Shown: positions 12,070-24,448, counted from the first letter of the stretch. The stretch: 64,000 bases of DNA from Leucocoprinus leucothites (GCA_013368445.1 JAACJO010000015.1:248001-312000), one strand, 5' to 3'. Program-made: numbers and translations. Notes: generated from the sequence alone by a model not told the origin.

Positions 12070-12297
12070 TCAAGAACGGGGAAAACAACAGTTCCAACAA
12101 TCCTTCCCATTCTCCTTCGCATCCATGATAACCCTCGGGTCGTTTACGAAACCAATACACATGTCGGGATTCGGATAGCATGTCGGCACACAAGATTGGT
12201 CCCCAATTTCTGGTAACAATGAAGCGCGTGTAGCAGGCGTAGAAGTGAGGATGAGGTAGCAGATGGCGGAAGTGATGGGAACGAGAAGGGACCACAT
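12070..12297 (-). CDS. small secreted cysteine-rich protein (75 aa)
   Basis: A single uninterrupted frame from an ATG at 12295-12297. Residues 1 to about 26 form a signal peptide: a hydrophobic core (LLVPITSAICYLILTS) followed by a short polar stretch ending TRAS. The remaining roughly 49 residues hold six cysteines in two clusters: SCVPTCYPNPDMC near the start and DCWNCC near the C-terminus. Such spacing suggests three disulphides. No family is recognised. Size and layout match fungal small secreted proteins, which include effectors, antimicrobial peptides and wall proteins, but no specific role can be read from the sequence. It lies alone between the hydrolase and the Nse3 gene. Two other frames overlap it, but they lack signal-like starts. 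Confidence 0.5.
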   Translation of the reverse strand: MWSLLVPITSAICYLILTSTPATRASLLPEIGDQSCVPTCYPNPDMCIGFVNDPRVIMDAKENGKDCWNCCFPRS

Positions 12298-12544
12298 TCA
12301 ATATTCAGGTCTCTTGAATCAAATAACTTTGAAATGTGAATAAGCCGAACTGAGCCTGACCAGGTATTGCACTTACTGTTTGCTGAGATTAGTACTGGAT
12401 AATAAGACAGGAAATAAGTTCCAAAGGTGTACATAGGAAACGCTGTAGGGCTGACGTGTCGCACCTGCACATGACCAATACATGAAAGCAACAAATAATC
12501 TTCGCGTATATTACAAGCAACAACAGTGATGTATCCAAGTCCGG

Positions 12545-14100
12545 TTAAGATTCCCAGTCCCTAATTTCTGCTAAAGTCCCTCCAGCGGCCTTCTCGACAC
12601 CCATATACATTTTCTTGACCCTCTCCTTCTTTCTTTGCTCACCCGCCCCATCCTCATCATCTCCCTCATCCCTTCCAGCGGCTCCAGCACCATGGTTAGC
12701 CATAAACTCCGCCACAAACTTTGCAATATCCTTCTCCCCCACTTCACAAAACGCCCGTGCACCCCATCTCCATTCATACATGTCAGCGGCAGCACCGCCA
12801 ACCATACCATCGTTATTTCCATCGCCACCGCCGACTTTCCCTCTTGCCCGTTTACGACCTGCACCAGAGACTTCTCCTACGACTTGTCTATCTAGATAGT
12901 TCTGGCGGAGGAGCTGTGAGAGATAGTCGTCAAGCTTTAGTGAGCGATGTGTGGATATTGTTGTCAGATGAATTGGTGAACGACCGGCTGTAGAGGGTAA
13001 GCCAAGTTCCTTCAAGTGTGCACGTAGTACGCCTATGAATCGAGTTGTCATCAACAAATTTTCAATGAGAATCATAAGGAAAACATACGTTCTTGTACAA
13101 CTCTTCCGTTTACCAAGATGAGCGCCAATATGACATATAAGATACCCAGAGCACCAAGTTGGTCATTTTGACTCCACGATAGAATAGAACCATGCGTGCG
13201 AGGGTGCAGTTCGACATTGTCGTCCCAGTCCTCCTCGTCATCGATTAAAACACCATCGTTGCCTTGCGAGCCTCCACCATCACCAAAGAAATCACCAGAA
13301 CCAAAGTCAAGGATCGCTTCTTCTTCAAGGATATCCGGATCTGGTTTATTGGCTAACTCAATGAGCTTTCCGTCCAGCACTGAGCGAAGTATGTAGGTTT
13401 TGGAGCCGAGGGTAGTAGCTGATGGTCGACCCAATTAGACAATTTGGGATACCCGACCCTCAGCGCGGACGCACCTTTCCTCCTGCCAGCGGCGGCCTTT
13501 CGAGCTTCTTCGAGCTCATCCTCCTCGTTTGCCGCTTGTGATCGTCCAACCTTCTTGGCTTTTTTTATTTCAGCTGCGGCTTCCGCAGCCTCTTGGTCTA
13601 GCCCAGACTTTGACGGTAGCTCTACAAGCTGTAGACCGAATGTTGTCTCCAAGATCCTCTGAGCTCTGTCGTAGACCGGCTTGAAGTATCTAGAGTTTTG
13701 TAATACTAATCGGATTAATCCATGCAGTCAAGTATTGGGTCCAAGAGGGTCCACCTTTCTTGTTGATTTCGTCGCGCTTTAGAGGCAATCGCCGTGCTTC
13801 ATGAAAAAGAGCCAAGCGTACCAGGTCGCTGGCTTTTTGATTGATCGCCTGAAAAAGTGTTATCTGTCCTTCATTCAAGAAAAATAAAACTAGAAAAATA
13901 CTTACATCCTCGCCCTCATCACCTCCACCGTCCTCAGAGTCCTCGCCATCAACGTTCGCCGGGATCTCTTCCCCTTCCTCCTCGTCTGAAACTACCCGGT
14001 TTCGCCTCGTTGCCTGCGAACGCGATGGTCCAGCGCGCTGAGATTGTGTAGGCGCTTGCCGCTGAGATTGGGAGGGTTGTCTACGCGCTGGTCTTGCCAT
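12545..14100 (-). CDS. NSE3: SMC5/6 complex subunit Nse3 (MAGE domain)
   Basis: Nuclear MAGE-domain protein that pairs with Nse1 and Nse4 in the SMC5/6 DNA-repair complex. The ATG at 14098-14100 begins a basic Gln/Ser-rich tail with an acidic stretch. The MAGE domain then runs from ASDLVRLALFHEARRLPLKR through RILETTFGLQLVELPS and TYILRSVLDGKLIELAN to GALGILYVILALILVNGRVV. A winged-helix part follows (LRAHLKELGLP ... LDDYLSQLLRQNYLDRQ), and then a WRWGARAFCEVGEKDIAKFV block. Several short introns are present. Two low-complexity acidic or Gly-rich inserts (about 13210-13320 and 12780-12870) lengthen the protein beyond the usual MAGE core. The gene is complete. Confidence 0.85.
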
Positions 14101-14441
14101 CTGGTCAAAGAGTCAGTTTCCGTTAATGAGTACGCGTGCTAGCTGAGTGACATGACGCGCTGGGTACAGTCACATACGTGTGACTGAAGCTACAAAGGTA
14201 CGGCCCGAGCCAGCAAGAAAAATCAAAAAGTAGACTTTCACAACGACTTTCACGGACAGTCTAAGGCTGTTGAAATTTTGATAAAGCTCAAACTATACCA
14301 GAGAGGAACCCAAGCATATAAATCGCTGACGATGTCGTGATCGTAATAACAATTATCTCAAGTGGTGAAGCGGAAATGATAGAAATAAGTCAAATGCTCG
14401 TACAAAATTTATATTACGAATTCGTAGGGTGTCCGGGCTCC
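14101..14441. other. promoter / spacer
   Basis: About 0.34 kb lies between the Nse3 start and the stop of the upstream dehydrogenase gene on the same strand. No gene is seen. Confidence 0.5.
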
Positions 14442-16194
14442 TCAGTTTGCTGAACTCCACTCATCGACTCTCTTCGTCTTCGGACAACCCTCGCTTGGAG
14501 GCGAAGAAAACTGCGTCTCAACAAACACCTTCTCAACCCCCGATTGTCGTGTATCGAATGCACGGTACAATTTAGCCATATCCTCCAACGGTACACGGTG
14601 GGTCAAAATCCTGAAAATGGTCCAGTCAGAAAACCCCCTGCAGCAATCATTTCGGCAAACTCACATGGTGGGGTCAAATTTACCCGTCATGATGTAGTCG
14701 TTTAGCAGTTCCTGCCAGTACTTGTGTACAGGGGCTTGACCATTTCCAATTAACCTAGAAAAATGTCAGTCTAGCGTACACTCAATAAACTGCCAGCCCA
14801 CCTTATTCCCTTTTCCATCAATGCTCCAACATTCACGCCATTCGCAAACCCTGCATAAGCGGCAATAATCCCACACCGCCCCATCTTACGGACAGAAACC
14901 AGCATCTCATTCAAAGTCTCCGGGACATCTGTTTCTAGCATCAACGTTTTCTGGATCTTATGCGACCAAGACTTTGGCTCATGGAAGGTTCCTAGGACCC
15001 GCAAAGTTCAACATGACTACCATTTTGGATGAATTGCTAGGCTTACCGCAATCCAGAGCGACGTCAAGCCCACCTGGAACCAACTCATAAAGCCGCTTAG
15101 GGACGTCCTTGTGTTCCGTGAAGTCAACGGTCTCAATTTGCAACTTGTTTCTCGCAAACGCCAGACGTTCAGATACCCTATCGATCCCGATGATTCGAGA
15201 GGCTCCTTTCAACTTGGCCCATTGAGCAGCATACATGCCAACAGGGCCCAAACCCTGAACATGTACGAATCAATCATTTGTGTCAGAACCCAGACTAGGC
15301 AAGGTTACCTACCCAAATTGCTACAGTATCGCCCTGGGTCACTCCCGTGTCGAACACGCAGTGATAGCTTGTAGGGATGATATCGGACAAAAATAGCGCC
15401 TTTTCGTCTGGGACGCTGTTTGGGATAGTAAGGAGGTTCACATTTCCCTTCGGGACCCGGACGTATTCGGCTTGACCACCAGGGAACCCGCCGGTGAAGT
15501 GTGAATATCCAAAGAATCCAGCGTCGCGTTGACCATACAACTTCTCTTGTAGTCTGAGCAACGATCAACAGGCCGCAATCACTCAAGTAAGTTCAGGACG
15601 CACGAAGAGTTATTGGTGTTGTCGCAAAACGAAGAGAGTTTCTGCTTGCAATATCGACAGTTGCCACAGGCAATCTGGAAGGACGCAACCACACGTTGGC
15701 CCGGGAGTAGATTCGTCACTCCAGGTCCAACCTTGTCGACAATTCCCATAAACTCAAAGGTGGCACGTCAACAAAGGTATTGATTCCGACTTTACATGCC
15801 ACTCACCTCATGACCTAAAATATCGCCTTTCTGAAGCGTCATGATCTCTCCATGATACCTATCACCGACAAAATATAAGTACAGGGCAGAATAGAGGTCA
15901 TGGAGATGACGAACAGGTGCAAATCCGAGCCACATATCGTCGTCCCAGTAACCCTCACGATAACGTCCTCAGGGTCGGTGATTTCGGGAACAGGAGCGTC
16001 AACCATTCGTACATCGTTTGTCCCAAACCAAGCGAGAGCACGCATCGTTTTACCGTCGCTACGGTGTGCATATTCCGGTTGAACAGGGACATCAATTGGT
16101 CCAAGGTACTAACGACACAAATGAAGTCAGGTCGAGTAACAGGAAGCCACGAATCGATACTTACAGACTGAACTGTATTAGCCGTTGCTTGCAT
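14442..16194 (-). CDS. zinc-dependent alcohol dehydrogenase, formaldehyde-dehydrogenase-like
   Basis: Cytosolic medium-chain dehydrogenase/reductase that uses NAD(P). A first exon (MQATANTVQS, ATG 16192-16194) splices to one containing MRALAWFGTNDVRM. The catalytic-zinc region ICGSDLHL follows, then GEIMTL-type GHE residues, then the structural zinc cysteines in ACGNCRYCKQKLSSFCD. Next come a substrate-domain block (GGFPGGQAEYVRVP) and the nucleotide-binding GLGPVGMYAAQWAKLKGA with IIGID. The C-terminal half carries the family blocks ALMEKGIR, GQAPVHKYWQELL and HRVPLEDMAKLYRAFD. It ends at TGA 14442-14444. The organisation matches fungal FDH-like alcohol dehydrogenases; the exact aldehyde or alcohol is unknown. 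About eight short introns are inferred. Confidence 0.9.
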
Positions 16195-16527
16195 GATAAT
16201 CTTATTGAAATATATGAGCGGTACTGAGGTTGGTAGGCGCTGCTTCTTATATCTCGATCATTAGGTGGAGGGACCAGGGAGAATGATGTCACCACAGCGG
16301 TCATGGGTATGTAAGCCCATTTTCTGTATCAAGTTCGAGGCCGGTGATATACATTAGCCTTTGCAGACTCCAAGAAGAGTACAGTTGCATCATTCGTTAC
16401 ATAGGTAGCCATTTTCTGGTTTAACATAGCAACCCGAGGCTTATTCGCGTCCTTTTATACATAATGTGATGTCACAAGCTGATCAAAGCTTAACGTTAAT
16501 AACCTACACCGAAAGCTCGAAAAATCC

Positions 16528-18181
16528 CTAACAAGACCCAACAGACGATGCAGAGTACTGGCAAGCGCTGTAGCTATCACCGCTAGAAAACAAAACTCAG
16601 TCGAATACTCATGTAACCAAGGAAATAAACATACCATCCGATCTTAGGAGGCTCAGATCCCTTGGGAACGCCCTTATAGGTGCAGCAGACATTAGTGCTG
16701 GAAGGCTTGCCGCTAGTCTTGATGTTGGATAGAACAGCGGTATCCCCAAAGTTTGAGTTAATGCCGACACCCTCAGAGCCGCTCTTCAAGCAAACCTATA
16801 TACCAGGAACATTAGGGGCTTTCTTAACAAGAAAAAAGAAAAGCATACATTGTTGAGTGTGACGTGACGCTCATAACTGTCAGCACAGTTTCCGCAGGAA
16901 CGGTAGAGTTTACCTGTGAAATTGCCTTCATTAGTCAGTCGTTAAGAAGAAAAAGTATGACTCACCAAAGTCTGAGGCGAAAAAGTTGCTGATCTCAACT
17001 CGCCCACCACCATTATGTTGGACTAATTCATGATGTTTCAATTATTTTGTAATACCAAAGGAAGAAGAGGGCTGACCGATCTTGTCCTCCGCGTGGAATG
17101 CGCCTCCACCGATAATCCTCGTGACGTCTCCGGAGCCAGTTTGTTTAAGCTGAATTGGTGAATCAGAAACAAAATCTCATAATGAAAAGCGGAGACCTCA
17201 CAGTAATAGCATCTGGGTAGTAAGAGTGAGCAAGATATTTGACAGATCTCTGTGAATAGCTCACCCTCGCAGACATCCTCCCACCAGACGTTGGTAACAG
17301 TGCATGGACCACGGCAGTGAATTCCTTTGACAAGATAAGCTCAAAGAAAGAATGCGGGGAGATCCTTTGAGCGTACCCTCAGCTTGACTCTTGCCGATGA
17401 TAACGTTTGAGATTGACGCTCCTGACTGCAAAATGAAGACCGCATCTTCTTCTCCTGTCTCATCCTGTCCTTGACAATCACCACCTGGGAAAATCACATT
17501 AACCGAGCTTTCATAGGTGAGTAGAAGTATATCGCTCACTGCTGCCAGCACGGTCATATTTGACCATCTTTCCGTCAAAGGAGCCTGAAATTACGCTAGC
17601 GGTTGGAAGCGCTACATAGCCCTGCATGATGCCTTCAGTATTTAGTATCGGTAGATACCATCGGTGTACTTACAGCAGAAGCGGGGAGAGTAGTCGTGAT
17701 ACCAGTTGGAGCAGAAGTGGCCTTGGTCGTAGTTGTGGCTTTGGTCGTAGTTGTGGCTTTGGTAGTAGTCGTGGTAGATTTCGTCGTCGTCGGTGCCGAA
17801 CCACCTGGGACACATTGCGAGTACCATCTAGCAGCAAAGTTCAGCCGGAAATAGGTGGGATAAGATCAGGAGGACGCACTCATTCTAAAAGGCGAGTAAT
17901 TTGTCAGAGTATGAAATTCCAGGATTAACAATAACTCACTTGAGCGACGCACGTTGATCCGGAGGCACTGAGGGAGGTTGAGCATGATTTTTACCTCTGA
18001 TAATGTTAGCGTACCAAGTGGTTTCACCTTCCACGAAAAAATCAGAAGTTTATTCTATACTGGAGAAGTATAAAGTCATACCCGTCCAGCCATTTCCACC
18101 GCACTGTCCGTAAACTGGAACGTCAGCCAAAACGGCTTGGATCGAGGTCAAGCACAAAGCGAGTAAAATAGACTTAATCAT
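16528..18181 (-). CDS. secreted pectate lyase (PL3) with N-terminal CBM1
   Basis: Secreted plant cell-wall enzyme that cleaves pectate by beta-elimination. The ATG (18179-18181) starts a signal peptide ([18 protein letters not shown]). A fungal CBM1 cellulose-binding module follows ([12 protein letters not shown] ... [14 protein letters not shown] ... WYSQCVPGG). A Thr/Lys linker with repeated ATTTTK units comes next, and then the PL3 beta-helix. The PL3 part includes [67 protein letters not shown] and [13 protein letters not shown]. The last exon gives a Cys-containing tail ([18 protein letters not shown]). About ten introns of roughly 50-60 bases are inferred. The gene is complete. Confidence 0.9.
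17716..17790 (-). repeat. short in-gene tandem repeat encoding the Thr/Lys linker
   Basis: About three near-identical 18-base units encode ATTTTK-type repeats linking the CBM1 to the pectate-lyase domain. Such O-glycosylated linkers vary in copy number between strains. Confidence 0.7.
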
Positions 18182-19007
18182 CTTCAGAATCCGTTGGGAT
18201 GTTGGGTCCAAAACGAAGGCTTTATATGATATTCGGCACCGGATGTTTCCAACATGGCCAGGAACATGGTCAGGTTGATGACAGCTCAAGTGAATAGTAG
18301 TGAAGCTGAAATAAGGCCTTCTCAACGCTACTACGGATAAACTTCGAACGCGTAGAGGTCATATGTCGTCGCTTCGCGAGGCTTCAAGCCCATCGTTTTC
18401 GAGCATCCCTGCCTCTGGTTCACACTAAATACGTCGAGGCGGTCCGTTCAGAGCGATAGCGGCCCGCTTGATACCTCTGCTATAACCTCTGATTAGAAAG
18501 GAGGAGAACGAAAGTTCGAAAGGCTGTTGCTCCGAAACCGACATACAGCCGAGCTCCAGGGAGGCAGTTGGTGATGTTGCTCTGCCAAGACTTTGCTCGC
18601 TGGGTCAGCTGATGATAGAATTCGATGTTGTTGCATTCATTTCCTGACCAAGGGTGATGGTACGGAAGAGCGCGCTTAAACAGCTCCGCCCTTCCATGAC
18701 AATCCAGATAGTAGGTATCACGCCGAAGTTTCGAGCAAGACATAAAGTTGACATGGAAGTTAATGTTGTTTTGTAAAGGGCGGACAAAGCGGCGCGTGCC
18801 GGAGACAGAGGAGAGACAGTTCCTGAGCATTGAAGACCACAAGATCACACCCAATGCCCCACTCAAGGAGAAGACCAGGGCCGAGACGTGACGCGATATC
18901 GTTGTTCCATGTTACATGATCCCATCAACACAACCTGTCACTCTGATGGTCAAAACCTGAAATTGATTATTTTGTTTTCACTTCTCATCGTCAAGCTTCA
19001 AAAACAA
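18182..19007. other. divergent intergenic region with one unassigned frame
   Basis: Holds the promoters of the pectate lyase (-) and the nucleolar GTPase (+). A 128-codon frame lies on the minus strand at 18480-18866 (first internal ATG near 18828). It has balanced codon use and several Cys, but no recognisable domain or signal peptide, so I do not call it a gene. Confidence 0.35.
18221..18226 (-). promoter_or_regulatory. TATA box of the pectate lyase gene
   Basis: On the minus strand CATATAAAGC lies about 40 bases upstream of the pectate-lyase ATG. If used at normal spacing, transcription would start only about 10 bases before the ATG. Confidence 0.4.
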
Positions 19008-21211
19008 ATGGGTAGATCAAGTACGTTTCAAATGTATAGCTTGATGTGATTTATTCATCCTGAATCCCCTTTTTAGAGTCTACAAAGTCAGTCCCTCAAA
19101 AATCAAGTAAAGCGCCTTCTCAAATTTCCGGACCTACAACCTAACTGCCAGTCAGAGCTCAAGAAAGATCTTGGGGTTCCAAAACTGCCAACTCTGAAGG
19201 AAAAAATCAGGAACAACGTTATCAGAGCCTCTGTATGTATTACGAACACCAACCTCCAACTAGCCACTAACGTATCACCTTGGGACAGCACTCCCCGGTC
19301 GCAAAGCGGGACCCAGATGCGACAATGGCATCAGAACCAACTCTTTCCACACTGGCGCAAAGAGCTGCTGAAGCAGAAGCGCGTCATGCATCTGAGGGCT
19401 CGTTCTCTTCTGCGGGCCCTAGTAACCACATGAAGACAAAGGAACAACTCCGCAAACACTACCTCAAAGCTCTGCACAAAGTCATCGACGAGAGCGATAT
19501 CGTTATTTTAGTCCTGGATGCCAGGGACCCAGAGGGTTGCAGGAGCAAGCTAGTAGAAGAGGAAGTGCGGAGACGGGAGGTAGAGGGCAAAAAACTCGTG
19601 TTCGTACTGAACAAAATCGGTGGGTCGGCAGTGTTTACGCCTGCGGGTTGTTGACTTAGTTTTCCCCAAGACCTCGTACCCAAGGCTAACGCGCAGGCAT
19701 GGTTAAAGCACTTAAGACACACTACACCTACACTTCCGTTTCTGTCGTCTTCCGCATCACAGCACCAACGAGCCAATATCTCCTCAACGACCGCACCAGC
19801 GCTGATGAAGCTCCTTAAAGCTTATAAACCGAAAGCCGGTACAGCTACAGTAGGAGTGGTTGGATATCCCAACGTTGGCAAGAGTAGTCTCATCAACAGT
19901 CTGAAGCGAAGCAAGGTCTATCATGTTTACCCTCCGATACACACGTATCGCTCATTATACCTATAGGTCTGCGCAGTTGCCGCACAAGCCGGCCACACGA
20001 AGGATGTACAATCTGTCCAGCTTGAGCGGGGATTGCGAATTGTAGATTCTCCCGGTGTCGTTTTCGACGATGATGACTTTGACGATGGCAAGGGTAACAA
20101 GAAAGGCAGTGTCCTTTTACGCAACGTGGTCAAGGTTGAGGACGTGGATGATCCTATTGCAGTCGGTGGGCAATCTTATCTTTTCCCTCGCACCTTGTCT
20201 CACAATGATCAATCAGCTGAGGAGATTGTAAATCGCACATCACCAGAAACGCTACAAAAAATCTACAAGATACCGGAGCATAACTCTACCCTAGAGTTTC
20301 TAACTATGCTTGCGTTGACCAATGGTCGCCTACTAAAGGTGTGAATCCTTTGATTAAATTAAACAAAACATCTAACACACGAACCGATAGGGAGGGACAC
20401 CAGACCTCATAGCCATGGCTCGACAGGTCTTGAACGATTGGAATCATCAAAAGATCCCATACTTCTCCGAACCTCCAGCAGTCCACCCCTCATTGATACC
20501 ATCAACCAGTCAGTCATCTTCCCATATCGTTGATTCCGATACCTAACAAAGATTGTTCTCAGTTACAAATAGCAGTAGTGAAGCGCCTTCAATAGCACCT
20601 GGCGCAGAGAACGTTGGTCAAGCACAAATAGTCTCGCATTTTTCCAAGCCCTTCCAGCTCGAGGGTCTTTTTGGTGTTGCAGACGCTGGTGCGTTCGGTG
20701 GCGAGGCACCTATGGACGCCGACGAGGATGGTGATGTGTTCTTTGATGCGGAAGAGGGTCCGATGGAAGACGATACGTATGTTAATTTTGACTTGAAACT
20801 CGTGACTTTCACTCATTTTCGCCTAGAACAGAAAACCGGATGGACTACGACGGTTCCTCTCCGCGTAATCCTCGCAAACGCTCACGATCGCCGTCTGAAG
20901 TCGATGTGGCTCCTCCAGGCAGCATTCCACCCTCAACAAACGGCATACCAATGGAGAGCGATGATCGACCGGAATACATTCGGCAGCCCAAACGCAGACG
21001 AAAAAATAAAGATATTCCAGACTACAATGCTCCTATTGATAAGAATGTGTTGGATCGCATGGAGCGCAGCAACCCTCTCAGTCGGAAGAACTTGAAGAGG
21101 GAGTCAAAGAGGGCGAGGAAGGCGTTTAAGGCACAGATGACTGCGGAACAGGCTGTAGGTGGAGGGATGGATATTGATCACGATGAGTTACAGTTTACAT
21201 TCATGGCTTGA
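19008..21211 (+). CDS. nucleolar circularly permuted GTPase, nucleostemin/GNL3/Grn1-like
   Basis: Nucleolar GTPase needed for 60S ribosome maturation and export in the family. From the ATG at 19008, two micro-introns restore a basic Grn1-type N-terminus (MGRSKSTKSVPQKSK, then LKKDLGVPKLPTLKEKI). Ser/Ala-rich and coiled segments follow, then the permuted motifs: G5-like and G4 LDARDP ... VLNKI first, then G1 GYPNVGKSSLINSLKRSK, then G3 DSPG. Typical downstream blocks follow (IVNRTSPETLQKIY, EFLTMLALTNGRLLK, GGTPDLIAMARQVLNDW, IPYF). The C-terminus is acidic then strongly basic (PRKRSRSP; KRRRKNK). It ends at 21211. About seven introns are inferred. It probably belongs to the nucleostemin/GNL3L clade. 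Confidence 0.88.
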
Positions 21212-21946
21212 CTGTGCTAGCCATCGCCCGGAATACAGGTTTCGCTTCACACTGAAGTCACCGAATGATAAATTTGAACGAAGTAGAGTGATTGTCAGGA
21301 ACTATGAGAACATCGACACCGATATGCATTTCCTCATTTCAAAGATCTGTTGATCTCGGGGCCCTGTCTCGATTTCTCTGGTCCCCAATGCGGCAGACCG
21401 AATGACATCAGAGACACGTCTAATAGCTCTACCAAAGCAAGCAAGCAAGTGTCGAGACGCTTATAGTCGTTGCAAGAGATCCTCCTGTTCAGATAAAGGT
21501 TCGGTGGAGAAGCTATACTATGGGCGACCATCTTTCCTGGAATCGGCTATAATCCTCAGGTTGCAGTCAATTCTACCCCGACGATCTCCGAGTGTCGACT
21601 GGGGGAAATCTCAGAATACTGAGCCAATAAGTCAATGTCAAATTGATGTAAAGTTACAAGCCACCTTAACTTGTTGGCCCAGTGTTAGCGAGTTTTTCGA
21701 GGTTTAGCGATGAGACTCAAACATCTATAGAATTAGATTTTCTAGTGCTGGTGCCGCTCTATACAATATTGGCTGATGATCCTCGATTGAGACACTCGCG
21801 CCTATATCCTGGTCAACCTGGCCTTAACGGTGTGCCTAAGGTTCAGTCGACGATTAGGAAACTCTGTTGAACCCAGAACTTCGTTAAGTCTCAGCATCAA
21901 CTGCCGTCCACTGGCGGTCACTCACCTGTGAAATGAGTCAGGAAGT
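21212..21946. other. convergent intergenic, 0.7 kb
   Basis: Lies between the GTPase and the first kinase gene, which converge. The two short plus-strand frames have no recognisable content. Confidence 0.5.
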
Positions 21947-23169
21947 TCACCGCAACTGGTTACTTATTCTATTTAGTCTCTCCACTACTTCTGTTGCTTC
22001 CAACCGATCCTCAGGCTCATTTTTCCAGCTATCCTCGAACAATCTCCACATATACTCCGTTCCAACCGGTGCAATGTCAGGATACTCCGGCCTAGCATCT
22101 CTCATGACGATACTGATTATGATGCTGGAGTCCGTGTGGATGTCACTAAACGGCTCTAAACCCGTCCAAAACTACAAAAAAACAGGCGAAGTAGCTCATG
22201 AAGGATGGAGCTACTGACGAAACAGAGCTACGCACCTCATAAGCAGTGGTTGCTAGAGCATATATATCGCTCGACTTTTTGGGACCGTCATTAGATATTA
22301 GAAGTTCCGGGGCTTGATAGCGACACGCGCCGGATGCATTTGTGGTAAATCCTCCTGAAGTCAGGATTTTAGACCGACCAAAATCACAAAGAAGAGGATG
22401 TCCATCGTCGTGAATAAGAACGTTTGACTACAATCATTAGCGGGGTGGCACAATCTCCCTTGCAGAACTATTCACTTACAGGCTTCAGATCGCCATGTAC
22501 AACCTCATTTTGATGAAGGTATTTCAAACCCTCCGCTGTACCTGTAATCTTCATGCCAAATTACACTGGTTATGCACACAGGAGAGACGCAACGCACAAT
22601 TGAAAGTTTTGTGTCGATATCGGAGTGTGATGCAAGGTATTTGGTGGCGGTCCCTCTTTCGCAGTATGGAGAAATGAGCGCGGGGCAGCCGTATCGAGCA
22701 TGATCAGGTGCTAAACCGAGAAATTCGAGGACGTTATGGTGGTGTAACTGGTGCCAAGCAGCCGTTTCCCGAATGAGTAACTGGGCTCTTTTAAATTCGT
22801 CGTCAATGCTTCTGTCCGAAAAACATCCCAACCTTCTTGACTTTGGTCGTGAGCCCTTCATCGTTAACCATTCGTAAGACTTTAATGGCAACCTTGGGTG
22901 ACAATGATATTTCGGACGTGGAGTGCGCTATATTGCCACGGACCTTGACGGTTTTGTTTCCTTCCGTAAGGTACCCAACGAAGATGTCGGCGAACCCACC
23001 CGAGTGCTGAACACCGTTCATACTCTCATCTTCCCGTTTAACAAGTCCAGTAAGATCCTGAAAGGAAATTCAGCTCCGTCAACGAACATTAGAATGCACC
23101 GCGTACCCTGTAGGAGAGATCTTCTACCCGAGAAGGAAGAACCTGTGTGGGAGATTTGGATGGTAGCAT
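21947..23169 (-). CDS. TKL-like protein kinase (kinase copy 1)
   Basis: A small kinase that is little more than a catalytic domain, of the type expanded in Agaricomycetes. The ATG (23167-23169) opens an exon ending RVEDLSYR. This splices to DLTGLVKRE and the glycine-loop equivalent HSGGFADIFVGYL, then VAIKVLR with the ATP-binding Lys. The helix/hinge block is IRETAAWHQLHHHNVLEFLG ... ALISPYCERGT. The catalytic loop is VVHGDLKPSN (HGD instead of HRD, normal for this group), followed by the metal motif CDFGRS, then CRYQAPELL, KSSDIYALATTAYE and a C-terminal EDRLEATEVVERL. All catalytic residues appear intact, and it ends at TGA 21947-21949. It lies in opposite orientation to kinases 2 and 3 and is clearly more diverged from them than they are from each other. 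The substrate is unknown. Confidence 0.85.
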
Positions 23170-24448
23170 TATTGGACCGCGGTTGGAGGCTGAGGCTTTT
23201 TATAGTCTATTATGCTGTTTCTGGACCTTTTCCGAGTCACACGCGTCGAACCACGTCTAAATTTCATGAGAAAATACAATAGCCGCGCCCGAGATCTGAA
23301 AGAAATGCGACAAGACACGAATTGGTTGCCTGACGTGTGAACAAATCAAGGAATTAAATTGGAAGGGGAGAAACTCGCATCTCAAGATCTCAATAGTCTC
23401 AGGTATGGAGTATTTGTGTGTGTTAGGGTTGGAGGTTACAGTTAATTTGGGCTGAAACAGGCTGAAAGAGTCTCTTCGCCATCACTCTTCCATCACCGCG
23501 TCACATATCCCTTCCAAGTTCTGAATAATGTCTATCCCCTCGACCTCGACTTAGAAAGTTTACCAAGATTTGACAGATGAAGCCTCGCGATGTATTGTGA
23601 CGAGCGCTCTGTAGTCGTCATCTTTCTACCGATCCAAGCACCTTATAATTATTCATCAACTCCAACATGAATGCTTTCCCTTCACTTTCCCTATTTCAAT
23701 ACCCGTCAATGCTGGAGCGCGCGCTCTTCATATGATCTGGCCAATGGACTCTCGGGGTTATCGAGGTAGCCAAGCGAGTCTCGAGATTGAAAGCCGTATC
23801 GCTGAACGCGAGTCATTTGTAGATATCTAGATTTTTCCGATCGCATAATACAGGACGATGATCGACGCATCTGCCGGTGAATATCTAACCTCACGATTTG
23901 AGCTATCTCTAAGTACAACTTCAAGCAGCCACTTCATTTCACAGCTCTATTGACAGACCAGCCAAGACCGATTTTGGACAAATGACATCAAGAAGAACCA
24001 AATACCCTTTCTTCTTGGCCGGCACTCGGATGGTTTCGCTATGTTCCTGATTTAGCCCATTCCTTATTTGGGTCCTTGCCACGATACGACACACGACGAC
24101 ACGATGGGCGACCATTGGTGCCTATTTGGCTGCACACTTCTGTGAATGTGCGCTTCTGCCTGGTTTATGGGCCTCATTTCGGGGAACCTAAATAGCTCCA
24201 GGTGCAACGCGAGCAGCCCAGCCCAATACAATATCTTTTGCCTCGATTTGTATGTCTATATAGACCCGTGTATAACATACTTTGTTCCTCAGCGCTTACA
24301 TGCCGTTGTCGCTTCCACGGTGGCGCTAGATCTGAATGCCATCAGGTTGATTACTCGGACGATGTAGATGTGGCAGGGAGTTCCCTCTCACGTGTGAGCC
24401 ATCGCTTGGCAGTATAAGAATCTCCCCAAACCTTGCACTAGTTGGAAT
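23170..24448. other. divergent intergenic between kinase copies 1 and 2
   Basis: 1.3 kb without a supported gene. It contains the promoters of kinase 1 (-) and kinase 2 (+). A TATATAGA element lies near 24255-24265, about 190 bases upstream of the kinase 2 ATG. The kinase duplication begins near 24380. Confidence 0.45.

Noticed and set aside
12615..12993. Plus-strand frames opposite Nse3
   Set aside because: Mirror images of the low-complexity coding strand of Nse3.
18480..18866. 128-codon minus-strand frame upstream of the pectate lyase
   Set aside because: No recognisable motif, and a position between two divergent promoters. Kept only as a note.
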